A stretch of DNA of 46,212 nucleotides from Paenibacillus dendritiformis (GTDB taxonomy: Bacteria > Bacillota > Bacilli > Paenibacillales > Paenibacillaceae): assembly GCF_015845845.1 (NCBI RefSeq), contig NZ_LDIG01000204.1, forward strand, positions 1-46,212. The letters run 5' to 3'. Numbering within the stretch: the stretch's first letter is position 1; each line of letters starts with the position of its first letter. The notes under the pieces are model-generated. The model saw only the letters and a program-made list of their open reading frames with translations, searched no databases and was not told the DNA's origin. This document shows positions 9,181 through 17,451 of this stretch, one piece after another. Position numbers and translations under genes: made by a program.

Positions 9181-10527
9181 ATGGTTCAAAAATGGATGAT
9201 TGAAGACTTGAAAGATAGACTGGCCGAACAAAAGCGGGATGCCCTCAATGATTTCCTCGCCCGGTTCCAACCGTATGATTTAGCCGAGATGTTAATGGAG
9301 CTTGAGGAAAGCGAGCAAATTCAATTTATTGCCAAGCTCCCGGTTGCCTTGGGGGCGGAAATTTTGGAATATGCCGAGCCCGAATTGCAGTATCGAATTT
9401 TGGACCGCGGGACCAAGGAGACAGCCGCTTCCATGCTGAATGAGATGTCCAGCGATAAAGTGGCCGATCTGCTGCTGGCCATCCATCCTCACCAAGCCGG
9501 AACTTTATTGGAGCTGCTGCCTGCCGATTACCGGGAGAAAATCAGCGCTCTGATGCAATATCCGCCAGAGTCGGCGGGGAGCCTGGCTACGGTCGATTAT
9601 ATTGCGGTCCGGAATTATTGGACGGTGGAGCATACCCTGCAGCATGTCCGTAAAGTCGGGCAAGACGCGGAAATGGTTTCGTACTTTTATGTGCTGGACA
9701 ATAACGGCAAGCTGGTCGGGATCGTGTCGCTCAAGCAAGCGATCCTCGCCAAGGCCGACGCCAAGCTGGAGGAAATCATGCTCAAGGATTTCGTGTCGGT
9801 GCCTGCCCGGATGAACCAGCGGGAGGTTGCGACGATTTTATCCAACTATGATCTGGTGGCTCTTCCCGTCGTAAGCGAGGAGCAGCGAATGATCGGGATT
9901 ATCACGGTCGACGATTTAATTGACGTTATCCATGAAGAAGCGACGGAAGATTTTCAGAAAATGGGCGGAAGCCAGCCTTTAGAAGTGCCGTATTTTAAAA
10001 ATTCCTTTTGGAAGCTATTTCGGAAGCGAATCGCATGGCTGCTTGTCCTATTCGTAGCCGAGGCCTATACGGGGAACGTGCTTCGATATTTTGAAGATAC
10101 GCTCTCGGAAGTCATCGCGCTCGCATTCTTTATTCCATTGCTGGTCGGGACGGGAGGCAATACGGGAACCCAGACCGTAACGACTCTCGTTCGCGCTCTG
10201 GCGCTCGGAGAAGTGAAGCCGAAGGATATATTCAGAGTCGTTCGCAAAGAGGTGGCGACCGGTTTGGTTCTCGGACTCTGTATGGGCGCAGCCACGTTTC
10301 TTCGCGCCCAACTGCTCGGAGTAGGCTTTGATATCGGAAGCGTTGTTGCCGTCACGGCTATTTTCATCGTGATCTGGGCCTCCCTCATCGCGGCTGTGCT
10401 GCCTCTGGTCCTGCACAAGCTCAGAGTCGATCCGGCCGTCGTCTCCGGCCCGTTCATTACCACCCTGGTGGACGGCACCGGACTCATCATTTACTTTACG
10501 TTGGCTAAACTGATGCTGAACTTGTGA
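9181..10527 (+). CDS. mgtE: magnesium transporter MgtE
   Basis: A Mg2+ channel/transporter of the inner membrane. The 448-residue protein has the N-terminal helical superfamily domain (about 1-125, with EMLMELEESEQI and MSSDKVADLL), two CBS domains (about 130-255, with VGIVSLKQAILAKADAKLEE and IGIITVDDLIDVIHEEATED), a connecting helix and five TM helices. The pore region carries GTGGNTGTQT and the C-terminal SGPFITTLVDGTGLIIYF with the Mg2+-binding Asp. The start is the ATG after AGGAGGAATAAAC; an upstream in-frame ATG has no RBS. Cytosolic Mg2+ closes the channel through the N and CBS domains, and the M-box adds RNA-level control. Confidence 0.97.
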   Translation: MVQKWMIEDLKDRLAEQKRDALNDFLARFQPYDLAEMLMELEESEQIQFIAKLPVALGAEILEYAEPELQYRILDRGTKETAASMLNEMSSDKVADLLLAIHPHQAGTLLELLPADYREKISALMQYPPESAGSLATVDYIAVRNYWTVEHTLQHVRKVGQDAEMVSYFYVLDNNGKLVGIVSLKQAILAKADAKLEEIMLKDFVSVPARMNQREVATILSNYDLVALPVVSEEQRMIGIITVDDLIDVIHEEATEDFQKMGGSQPLEVPYFKNSFWKLFRKRIAWLLVLFVAEAYTGNVLRYFEDTLSEVIALAFFIPLLVGTGGNTGTQTVTTLVRALALGEVKPKDIFRVVRKEVATGLVLGLCMGAATFLRAQLLGVGFDIGSVVAVTAIFIVIWASLIAAVLPLVLHKLRVDPAVVSGPFITTLVDGTGLIIYFTLAKLMLNL

Positions 10528-10803
10528 TAGGGACCGATCCAATCCCGCATCTGCTCGCTCGCCATCACGAATCTCGCTTTATCGCTTTCACGGCCGGATT
10601 GATTAGACAAATTTCCCCCGATCGGCGAGAATAGAAAATGGGTCAGGCCGACGATAAGGAATCTCCGATTCCCCTCTGCCTGACCGCCTAGCCCCATGGC
10701 ATAGCAACAGATTGAAATGATGTCATCACCGGCTATGGTATAATTTCATTATTTTCGAATCGCGATACGAGATTAGCTTGTGATTAACGGAGGAGATACC
10801 CCT
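10528..10803. other. intergenic region mgtE to ABC-F
   Basis: It contains an imperfect hairpin GGGTCAGGC ... GCCTGACC (about 10637-10685) that could end mgtE transcription but has no U tract on the plus strand, and the extended -10 promoter described separately. No small gene was seen. Confidence 0.45.
10736..10744 (+). promoter_or_regulatory. extended -10 promoter of the ABC-F gene
   Basis: TGGTATAAT is a perfect extended -10. A TTGAAA at 10712-10717 has a 21-bp spacing, too long for a normal -35, so recognition would rest on the TG extension. It lies about 60 bp upstream of the start codon. Confidence 0.6.
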
Positions 10804-12777
10804 ATGCTGCTTCAAGTGAACGGCATGAGCAAGAGTTACGGGATAACTCCCGTATTGTCGAATATTACGCTGCAGATTCTGGAGCGCGAGCGGATTGGAC
10901 TGGTCGGCGTCAACGGGGCCGGCAAATCGACGCTCCTGCAGCTCATTGCCGGAGAGATGTCCCCGGACAGCGGGACCATTTATAAAGCCAAAGAAACTCG
11001 CATCGGTTACCTGGCTCAGAACAGCGGACTGCAATCCGACCGCTCCATCTGGGACGAAATGATGCTCGTATTCGCTGCTTTAGTGGAAGCGGAGCAGGAG
11101 CTGAGACAGCTCGAGCAGGAAATTGCCGACCCGGAGACCGCCGCCGACGCCGCCCGCCATGAAGCGGTGATGCGCAGATACGCCGAACGCTCGGAATGGT
11201 TCCGCATGCAGGGCGGCTACGAGATGGAGACGCGGGTGCGGAGCGTGCTTCACGGAATGGGCTTCGGCCAGATGGATCCGGGGACGCCCATTCATACGCT
11301 GAGCGGCGGCCAGAAGACCCGGCTGGCCCTGGCCCGCATTCTGCTCCAGCAGCCGGATCTGCTGCTGCTGGACGAACCGACGAACCATCTGGACATCCAT
11401 ACGCTGACGTGGCTCGAGAATTATCTCCGCTCCTATCCGGGAGCGGTGCTGGTCGTGTCCCACGACCGTTATTTCCTGGATGCGATGGTCACCACCATTA
11501 TCGAAATTGAACGGCATCAGGCGAAGCGCTACACCGGCAATTATACGAAATATATGGAATTAAAAGCGGCCGAGTACGAGCAGCAAATGAAGCTGTACGA
11601 AAAGCAGCAGGATGAGATCGCCCGGCTGGAGGATTTCGTCCAGCGCAACCTCGTGCGCGCATCGACGACGAAGCGGGCGCAGAGCCGGCGCAAGACGCTG
11701 GAGAAGATGGAGCGGCTGGAGAAGCCGGCCGGCGAGCTGAAGAAGGCGCATTTCCGCTTCGAGACGGCAAGGCAGAGCGGCAAGGACGTGCTGCAGGTGC
11801 AGGAGCTGTCGGCAGGCTATGACACCGCGGAGCCATTGTTCCGCCATGCCGAATTTGATCTGAAGCGCGGCGAGATGGTCGCTCTTATCGGTCCGAACGG
11901 AATCGGCAAGTCGACCTTGCTGAAGGTGCTGATCGGCAAGCATCCCCTTCGCGAAGGAAGCGTCCGCTGGGGCACCAATGTCTCGATCGGCTACTATGAT
12001 CAAGAGCAATCGACGCTGAATCCGAACCATACGGTACTCGAAGAGGTGTGGAGCGCCTATCCTCATCTGGAAGAAGTGCGGATACGGACCGTATTGGGGA
12101 ACTTCCTGTTCAGCGGGGATGATGTGACGAAGAAGGTCGCCTCCCTGAGCGGCGGGGAAAAGGCGCGTGTCGCCCTGGCCAAGCTGATGCTGCAGCAGGC
12201 GAACGTGCTGATTCTCGACGAGCCGACCAACCACCTCGATCTGTTCAGCAAGGAAGTGCTGGAATCGGCGCTGTACGACTATGAAGGCACGCTGCTGTTC
12301 ATCTCCCATGACCGCTACTTCCTGAACAAGATGGCGGAGCGCATCATTGAGCTGGATGCGGACGGAACCCACCCATATCTCGGCAACTATGACGACTATA
12401 TGGCCAAAAAGCAGGAGCTTGCCGAAGACGCGGCAATTCGCGCCTCCCAGCAGCCGGCGGCGCCAAGCAAGCCGGCTGCGTTCATGGGCCGCCCCGCAGC
12501 GGACAGCGCGGCTGATGCGGGCCTGAGCGCGGCGGAGGCCTATGAGGCCGACAAGCAGGCCAAACGCGAGGAGCGGGCCCGCCAGCGGAAGCTCGAGCAA
12601 TTGGAGACGCAGATTGCCGCGTTGGAAGCGAAGATCGCCGAGCGCGAGCTGGAGCTTGCCGAACCGGACGTGTATAACGACTATGTCCGCGTCCAAGCGA
12701 TCCAAGCGCAGCTTGATGAAGACAAGGAAGCGTTGAACGCGATATACGCCGAATGGGAACTGCTGATGGAAGCCTAG
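10804..12777 (+). CDS. ABC-F family ATPase (YdiF-like)
   Basis: A soluble, ribosome-associated twin-ATPase of about 657 residues, with no membrane domain. Domain 1: Walker A GVNGAGKSTLLQ, signature LSGGQKTRLALARIL, Walker B LLLLDEPTNHLD. An interdomain linker of charged helices (about 245-320, P-site tRNA interaction motif) follows. Domain 2: GPNGIGKSTLL, LSGGEKARVALAKLML, LILDEPTNHLD. A C-terminal coiled coil (about 570-655) ends the protein. The start is the ATG after GGAGGAG; a GTG eight codons upstream is less likely. Its place beside the tsaD cluster matches B. subtilis ydiF. Family members act on translation elongation or antibiotic protection; this subgroup's exact role is unknown. Confidence 0.95.
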   Translation: MLLQVNGMSKSYGITPVLSNITLQILERERIGLVGVNGAGKSTLLQLIAGEMSPDSGTIYKAKETRIGYLAQNSGLQSDRSIWDEMMLVFAALVEAEQELRQLEQEIADPETAADAARHEAVMRRYAERSEWFRMQGGYEMETRVRSVLHGMGFGQMDPGTPIHTLSGGQKTRLALARILLQQPDLLLLDEPTNHLDIHTLTWLENYLRSYPGAVLVVSHDRYFLDAMVTTIIEIERHQAKRYTGNYTKYMELKAAEYEQQMKLYEKQQDEIARLEDFVQRNLVRASTTKRAQSRRKTLEKMERLEKPAGELKKAHFRFETARQSGKDVLQVQELSAGYDTAEPLFRHAEFDLKRGEMVALIGPNGIGKSTLLKVLIGKHPLREGSVRWGTNVSIGYYDQEQSTLNPNHTVLEEVWSAYPHLEEVRIRTVLGNFLFSGDDVTKKVASLSGGEKARVALAKLMLQQANVLILDEPTNHLDLFSKEVLESALYDYEGTLLFISHDRYFLNKMAERIIELDADGTHPYLGNYDDYMAKKQELAEDAAIRASQQPAAPSKPAAFMGRPAADSAADAGLSAAEAYEADKQAKREERARQRKLEQLETQIAALEAKIAERELELAEPDVYNDYVRVQAIQAQLDEDKEALNAIYAEWELLMEA

Positions 12778-12830
12778 ACAGCCTATAAGAAGAAGCTCGT
12801 CCATCTGCGTGCCGGCCTGTCCAAAGAGCA

Positions 12831-12871
12831 AAGGGCTGCCCGGGTCTTATCGGACCCGCAGGGCTGCCCTT
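12831..12871 (+). terminator. possible terminator after the ABC-F gene
   Basis: A two-part hairpin: outer AAGGGC/GCCCTT and inner CGGGTC/GACCCG with internal bulges. No U tract follows, so this is a weak call; it may be a bidirectional end between the converging ABC-F gene and the YbaK remnant. Confidence 0.35.
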
Positions 12872-12902
12872 GATTGTGTCCCGGAAGAATCCCCTCGGCA
12901 GC

Positions 12903-13154
12903 CTAGACGACCGGCATCACCCGTCCGCCCGTCATCCCGATGAGCTCCTTCGGCGTAAGCGGAAAAACGGCGTGCGGATGTCCCGCCGCGGCCCATATCT
13001 CCTCATATTGAAGCAAATCTTCATCGATCAGCGTCATCATCGTCTCCTTATGCCCGATGGGAGGGATGCCTCCGATGACGAATCCGGTATGCTCGCGCAG
13101 GCTCTCCGTTTTCATACGATGAAGCCGGGGACGGTCCGCGCACATGTAAATCAC
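12903..13154 (-). pseudogene. YbaK/EbsC-type aminoacyl-tRNA deacylase, C-terminal remnant
   Basis: Only about 70 residues of the YbaK domain remain: REHTGFVIGGIPPIGHKETM, MTLIDEDLLQYEEIWAAAGH and HAVFPLTPKELIGMTGG. The family domain is about 150-160 residues and needs its N-terminal half, with the catalytic Lys region, to hydrolyse mischarged tRNA. Upstream of residue 1 the frame enters the DnaA-box region, with no RBS and no trace of the missing half in any frame. Probably a dead fragment left by a rearrangement. Confidence 0.75.
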
Positions 13155-13157
13155 AAC

Positions 13158-13406
13158 TTATACACAGCTCGCGAAGGAACGAGCGGCTGCTGGCTCCATG
13201 CTTCATGTTCATTTTATTACTGTCATACCAATGGTTTGCGGGGAATCCCCAGCATTATCCACTGTTTTATCCACATTATCCACAACTTACAGGGCATATA
13301 TTGAAAAATCTATCCTCTTTTTCACCTGGATCCAGACCTTAGTCCCAGAGGGGAGTAAGCGTTTTATCCCCATTTTCAACAGGATATGTGGATAACTTTG
13401 TCCACA
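13158..13406. promoter_or_regulatory. cluster of DnaA boxes
   Basis: Four perfect TTATNCACA boxes lie in 238 bp: TTATACACA 13158-13166, TTATCCACA 13267-13275 and directly abutting 13276-13284, and on the other strand 13387-13395 (TGTGGATAA). Three more differ by one base: TTATCCACT 13255-13263, TTATCCCCA 13364-13372 and TTGTCCACA 13398-13406. The region codes for nothing. From memory, B. subtilis has a DnaA-box cluster between gcp (tsaD) and ydiF, the same neighbours as here, that titrates DnaA and restrains initiation. No dnaA, dnaN or AT-rich unwinding element is nearby, so it is not called oriC. Confidence 0.85.
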
Positions 13407-13412
13407 TCCGCC

Positions 13413-15044
13413 TCAGGATGCATCGTGACGCCGGGCGGACACGAGCTCCGGCTCTTCCGCCGGCTCTCCATGAGCAGCGGCGCCTCGAAGCGCCTGATTG
13501 CAGGCGGCCATATAGGCTTGAGCCGCGGCAAGCACGATGTCCCGATGCGTCGCGCTTCCCTGATATACCTGATCATGGAGCGATACCGTCACGACCGCTT
13601 CCCCAGACGCCTCCTCCCCGGAAGAGAGCGAGTGCAGCTCCAGATCCTCGAACCGGACTGGCTCCCGGACAGCTTGGGACAAGGCGCGAATGACCGCTTC
13701 AATCGGACCGCTGCCCACTCCCGCATACGTCTGCTTCTTGCCGGTCGCCTGCTCCTGCACCGTCACGGACGCCGCCCGCTTGCGGTCATTGCCCGCCACC
13801 ACTTCGACATCAAGCAGACTCAACGGCTCCAACTGCTCGTTCAGCGTCTCTCCGATGCATTGCAGCAGCTGATCGTCGGTCACGACCTTCTGCGCATCGG
13901 CTACGCGCTTGAAGCGGTCGTACACTTCGTTCAACTGGTCGGGATTGAGATGAACGCCGTACTGCTCCGCGCGGTGCTTCAGCGCGTGCCGCCCCGAATG
14001 CTTGCCGAGAATAATCATATGATGCGGAATGCCCAGCTTCACCGGATCCATAATCTCATACGTGTTGCGGTTCTTGAGCAGGCCGTCCTGATGGATGCCG
14101 GACTCATGCTGGAAGGCGTTGCGGCCGACCACCGGCTTGTTGTAGGCAATCGGGAAATGCATCATCCGGCTTACCGCGCGCGACGTCTCGTATAAATATT
14201 CCGGCCGAATGCGGGTCGCGGCCCGCAGGGCATCGCCGCGCGTGTCGAGCGCCATAATCAATTCCTCCAACGCGCAGTTCCCCGTCCGCTCGCCGACCCC
14301 GTTGACCGTAACCTCGATCTGGGTCGCCCCGGCTTGAATCGCCGCCAGGCTGTTCGCGACCGCCAGCCCCAGATCGTTGTGGCAGTGCGCGCTGAACACC
14401 GCATGCTCGGCCCCGCGAGCGCCCTGGCGCACCTTGCGGAACAGTGCCCCGTATTCCTCCGGCAGCGCATAACCGACCGTATCCGGCAGGTTGATAATCG
14501 ACGCGCCTTCCTCAATCGCCGTCTCCACCAGCTCGATGACGAAGTCCGCATCCGAGCGCGTCGCATCCATCGCCGTGAATTCAATGCGATCGGCGAACTG
14601 CTTCGCATAGGCCACCGTCTCCCTCGCCATCTGCTTCACCTCGGCGCGCGATTTGCGAAGCTGATGCTGAAGATGGATATCCGACGACGAGATGAAAACA
14701 TGAATCCGGCGCCGGGCGGCATCGGCCGTCGCCTTCACGGCCGCGTCGATATCCTCCCGAACCGCGCGCGCGAAGCCGCAGATTTCCACTTGCGGATAGA
14801 GGCGGGAGATGCGCTGCACCGCTTCGAATTCACCCGGACTCGAAATCGGGAAGCCCGGCTCAATCACATCAACCCCGAGCCGGACGAGCCGCTCCGCCAG
14901 CTCCAGCTTCTGCAGCAGCGTCAAGGCCGCGCCGGGAGCCTGCTCGCCGTCCCGCAGCGTCGTATCGAAAATCTGAATCATCCGCTTCTCCTGATCTTGC
15001 GGAACTCCTGCCTGCACCGAATTGCCTTGTGTATGAGTACCCAT
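13413..15044 (-). CDS. leuA: 2-isopropylmalate synthase
   Basis: First committed step of leucine synthesis: acetyl-CoA + 2-ketoisovalerate to 2-isopropylmalate. The ~543-residue protein has the catalytic barrel ([14 protein letters not shown] with metal-binding Asp, the [17 protein letters not shown] metal His pair, [19 protein letters not shown]) and the C-terminal LeuA allosteric domain (about residues 390-510) for leucine feedback. It starts at MGTHTQ, with GGAGG seven bases upstream; the frame is open further but enters the T-box leader. The last ~25 residues are a polar tail. It stands alone, without leuBCD, behind two leucine T-boxes, and is inserted between tsaD and the DnaA-box cluster. 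Confidence 0.96.
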   Translation of the reverse strand: MGTHTQGNSVQAGVPQDQEKRMIQIFDTTLRDGEQAPGAALTLLQKLELAERLVRLGVDVIEPGFPISSPGEFEAVQRISRLYPQVEICGFARAVREDIDAAVKATADAARRRIHVFISSSDIHLQHQLRKSRAEVKQMARETVAYAKQFADRIEFTAMDATRSDADFVIELVETAIEEGASIINLPDTVGYALPEEYGALFRKVRQGARGAEHAVFSAHCHNDLGLAVANSLAAIQAGATQIEVTVNGVGERTGNCALEELIMALDTRGDALRAATRIRPEYLYETSRAVSRMMHFPIAYNKPVVGRNAFQHESGIHQDGLLKNRNTYEIMDPVKLGIPHHMIILGKHSGRHALKHRAEQYGVHLNPDQLNEVYDRFKRVADAQKVVTDDQLLQCIGETLNEQLEPLSLLDVEVVAGNDRKRAASVTVQEQATGKKQTYAGVGSGPIEAVIRALSQAVREPVRFEDLELHSLSSGEEASGEAVVTVSLHDQVYQGSATHRDIVLAAAQAYMAACNQALRGAAAHGEPAEEPELVSARRHDAS

Positions 15045-15080
15045 CGCGATTCCTCCCATAATCCATCTTTTCCTGAAAAT

Positions 15081-15345
15081 AAAAAAGCCTGCCGTCTCAA
15101 AAGAGACGACAAGCTCTGCTCTGCCGCGGTACCACTCTCGTTGGAAGATCATCCGCAAACCGCAGGATCCTCCCCCTCGGCCTGATAACGGTCAGGTACC
15201 GTAGCCGCCTACTTCCCTTCGGCATCCTTCCGGACGCCATGAGCCTGTTCAGCCGCTCCACTCCCGGGCGAGTTCAGACATTCCGCCGCTGCGTCGCACC
15301 ACCCCGCAGCTCTCTGATCGGCTTCCGTGTCTTACTGCTCCCGTT
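15081..15345 (-). promoter_or_regulatory. T-box riboswitch, proximal (leucine)
   Basis: Minus strand: Stem I with the AGTA/AGAGAGCTGCGGGG features, a specifier loop GAACTCGCC in which CTC (15270-15272) is the likely Leu codon, the T-box AGTGGTACCGCGG (15124-15136) that pairs with the uncharged tRNA acceptor end, and a terminator GCTTGTCGTCTC-TTTT-GAGACGGCAGGC-T6 (15081-15114). Uncharged tRNA-Leu would favour the antiterminator and let leuA be read. It lies just upstream of leuA. Confidence 0.92.
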
Positions 15346-15379
15346 CTACGCGTTCGATATATGCATGCTCGTTGATAAC

Positions 15380-15720
15380 AAAAAAACCTGCCATCTCGTT
15401 AGAGACGACAGGTAGATGCCGTGGTACCACTCTAGTTGACGACCTTCATCTTCGCGCTCAAGATGAAGCGTTCGTCCGCTTATGCGTCACACCGCCGGAT
15501 CCGGATCATGGCGATGCGCGCGCCCGATGACGGGGGCTCCGTAACGGCATACCGCCGCGCTTGAGAGATCTGCGTCCGCTTCCGTACGCATCCCAAGCCG
15601 GCATTTCCGCCGTTCCGCTCCCAGGCGAGTTCAAGGCAACCGCCGCTGCGTCGCACCGTCCCGCAGCTCTCTGATTCCGACCGTTATCCTCTACTGCTCC
15701 TGTTCATTGCGTGTCAACCG
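15380..15720 (-). promoter_or_regulatory. T-box riboswitch, distal (leucine)
   Basis: A second complete leader lies upstream of the first, with the same parts: GGAGCAGTAGAGG, AGAGAGCTGCGGGA, the specifier loop GAACTCGCC with CTC at 15627-15629, T-box AGTGGTACCACGG (15419-15431), and a terminator ACCTGTCGTCTC-TAAC-GAGATGGCAGGT-T7 (15380-15413). It differs from the proximal copy mainly in the long variable region between Stem I and the T-box. Both must read through for leuA to be expressed. Confidence 0.92.
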
Positions 15721-15758
15721 ATATTCCCATTCCATGGAAGGATTGAGGTTTGATGACT

Positions 15759-15787
15759 ATTATATTGTCCCGGTACATACGAGTCAA
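15759..15787 (-). promoter_or_regulatory. SigA promoter of the leuA transcript
   Basis: Minus strand: -35 TTGACT (15782-15787), a 17-bp spacer and -10 TATAAT (15759-15764). A start near 15752 puts both T-boxes in a ~700-nt untranslated leader. Confidence 0.88.
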
Positions 15788-15794
15788 TACCTAT

Positions 15795-15843
15795 TTTGAA
15801 AAAAGCTCGCTCCCCCCCTGCCGTCCGGCAGCGATGGGCAGCT
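15795..15843 (-). terminator. possible terminator after tsaD
   Basis: Just past the tsaD stop the minus strand has CTGCCGGACGGCAG, then a G7 run, GAGCGAGC and T6. A hairpin with an end in the T run can be drawn, but the stem next to the T run is weak. It lies directly before the leuA promoter. Confidence 0.4.
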
Positions 15844-16894
15844 ATTCCACCGACCACGCCTCGAGCGAAAACAGCGGCTGCGCCTGGAAATCAAGCGGCG
15901 TAAACTGCCCGTGCTTCCACTTGAGATGCGCCGCGGCCGCGATCATCGCCGCATTGTCCGTGCAGTATTCGAACGGCGGAATCAAGAGCGGCACGCCTTC
16001 GGCCTCGCAGCGCTCGGCCAGCGCCGATCGCAATCCGCGGTTGGCGGCCACGCCGCCGCACAACAGCAATTGGGCCGCGCCGTATTCCTTCACGGCGCGC
16101 ATCGCTTTCTCCGTCAGCACGTCGATGACGGATTCCTGGAACCCGCGGGCGACGGCAGCATACATCGGCGGCTCGCCCCGCATCTTCGCCTGATTGACGA
16201 CGTTCAGCACGGCGGACTTCAGTCCGCTGAAGCTGAAATCATAGGAATCAGGCTCCAGCCAGGCACGCGGCAGTACGATCGCGTCGTCCGCGTCGACGGC
16301 GAGGCGGTCGATATGCGGACCGCCCGGATACGGGAAGCCGACCGCGCGGGCTACCTTGTCGTAAGCCTCGCCGACCGCGTCGTCGCGCGTGCTTCCGATG
16401 ACGCGGAACACGCCCTCCCGCTCCAGATGAACCAGCTCCGTATGCCCGCCGCTGACGACGAGCGCCATGCATGGATATGCCAGCTCCTGCACGAGCCGGT
16501 TCGCATAGATATGCCCGGCGATATGATGCGTCCCGATGAGCGGCACATCCAAAGCCATCGCCAGCGACTTCGCCGCCACGATGCCGACGAGCAGCGAACC
16601 GACAAGCCCCGGCCCCTGCGTGACCGCGACGGCCGTAATGTCAGACAGGGCAATGCCTGCCTGCTTGACCGCTTCCTCCAGCATGACGGTAATCGTCTCC
16701 ACATGCTTGCGCGAAGCGATCTCCGGCACGACGCCGCCGAAGCGCTGGTGAACGTCGATCTGGCTCGACACTTGGTTCGCCAGCACCTCGCGCCCGCCGC
16801 GAACGATGGCGACGGACGTCTCGTCGCAGCTTGTCTCGATCGCGAGTATGACGTCCGCTTCCGCCGGATTGGTATGAGAACTTGGTATATTCAC
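15842..16894 (-). CDS. tsaD: tRNA N6-threonylcarbamoyladenosine transferase TsaD
   Basis: Transfers the threonylcarbamoyl group to A37 of ANN-decoding tRNAs, as part of the TsaB-TsaD-TsaE machinery. The ~350-residue protein has an ASKHA fold: N-terminal ILAIETSCDETSVAIV, the metal motif THHIAGHIYANRL (HxxxH), SGGHTELV, the YPGGPHID loop, GLKSAVLN and the C-terminal LCGGVAANRGLR. The start is the GTG after AGGTGAC, 15 bp from rimI; the frame continues upstream into rimI, so a longer form is possible. Last gene of tsaE-tsaB-rimI-tsaD; called gcp or ydiE in older B. subtilis usage. Confidence 0.95.
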   Translation of the reverse strand: MNIPSSHTNPAEADVILAIETSCDETSVAIVRGGREVLANQVSSQIDVHQRFGGVVPEIASRKHVETITVMLEEAVKQAGIALSDITAVAVTQGPGLVGSLLVGIVAAKSLAMALDVPLIGTHHIAGHIYANRLVQELAYPCMALVVSGGHTELVHLEREGVFRVIGSTRDDAVGEAYDKVARAVGFPYPGGPHIDRLAVDADDAIVLPRAWLEPDSYDFSFSGLKSAVLNVVNQAKMRGEPPMYAAVARGFQESVIDVLTEKAMRAVKEYGAAQLLLCGGVAANRGLRSALAERCEAEGVPLLIPPFEYCTDNAAMIAAAAHLKWKHGQFTPLDFQAQPLFSLEAWSVE

Positions 16895-16908
16895 GAATGT
16901 CACCTGCT

Positions 16909-17433
16909 TTATTCCGCTTGTTGAAAGGAAGAGGCGGCCAACGCCTTCAGGTCCGTCCACATAATGAGCGCATCTTCCTTGTTATCCGAATAGTATCCTT
17001 TGCGCACGCCCGCTCCCTGAAAGCCGAACTTCGCATACAGCCGCTGGGCGATATGATTCGACACCCGAACCTCCAGCGTCATCGCCTCCATGCCGTAGGC
17101 CATCGCCCGAACCACCATCTCCCGCAGCAAGCGCTCCCCGAGCTTCTGCCCCCGGAAATCGGGATGAACGGCAATATTGGTAATATGAGCTTCATCCACG
17201 ACCGTCCACATGCCGGAATAGCCGATAATGCGATCGCCATGAAGCATCACCGTATATTTGGCAAAATGGTTCTGCGTCAATTCATTCCGGAACGCATCCA
17301 TCGTCCACGGCACCGTGAACGAAGCGTGCTCCACCTCCAGCACGCCGGGAATATCCTCAAGCCGCATCGGGCGGAACTCCACTCCGCCGGATGCTTCCCG
17401 TCCATCCTCATCGTACTCAGGCCGTTGTCCCAT
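16909..17433 (-). CDS. rimI: ribosomal protein S18 alanine N-acetyltransferase
   Basis: A GNAT acetyltransferase of 174 residues. The fold runs from about residue 19 (FRPMRLEDIPGVLEVE) to 160. It has the acetyl-CoA loop VHPDFRGQKLGERLL, and the RLYAKFGFQGAGVRKGYY segment ends the domain. The first ~18 residues are a polar extension not typical of the family. Expected target: the N-terminus of ribosomal protein S18, although RimI homologs can have other targets. It sits between tsaB and tsaD, as in many Firmicutes. No defects were seen. Confidence 0.92.
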   Translation of the reverse strand: MGQRPEYDEDGREASGGVEFRPMRLEDIPGVLEVEHASFTVPWTMDAFRNELTQNHFAKYTVMLHGDRIIGYSGMWTVVDEAHITNIAVHPDFRGQKLGERLLREMVVRAMAYGMEAMTLEVRVSNHIAQRLYAKFGFQGAGVRKGYYSDNKEDALIMWTDLKALAASSFQQAE

Positions 17434-17451
17434 CTGACATGCTCCCTTCTA

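Noticed and set aside
13158-13406. chromosomal origin oriC
   Set aside because: DnaA boxes are present, but dnaA/dnaN, a long AT-rich unwinding element and the usual rpmH/gyr neighbourhood are absent; the cluster fits a titration site better.
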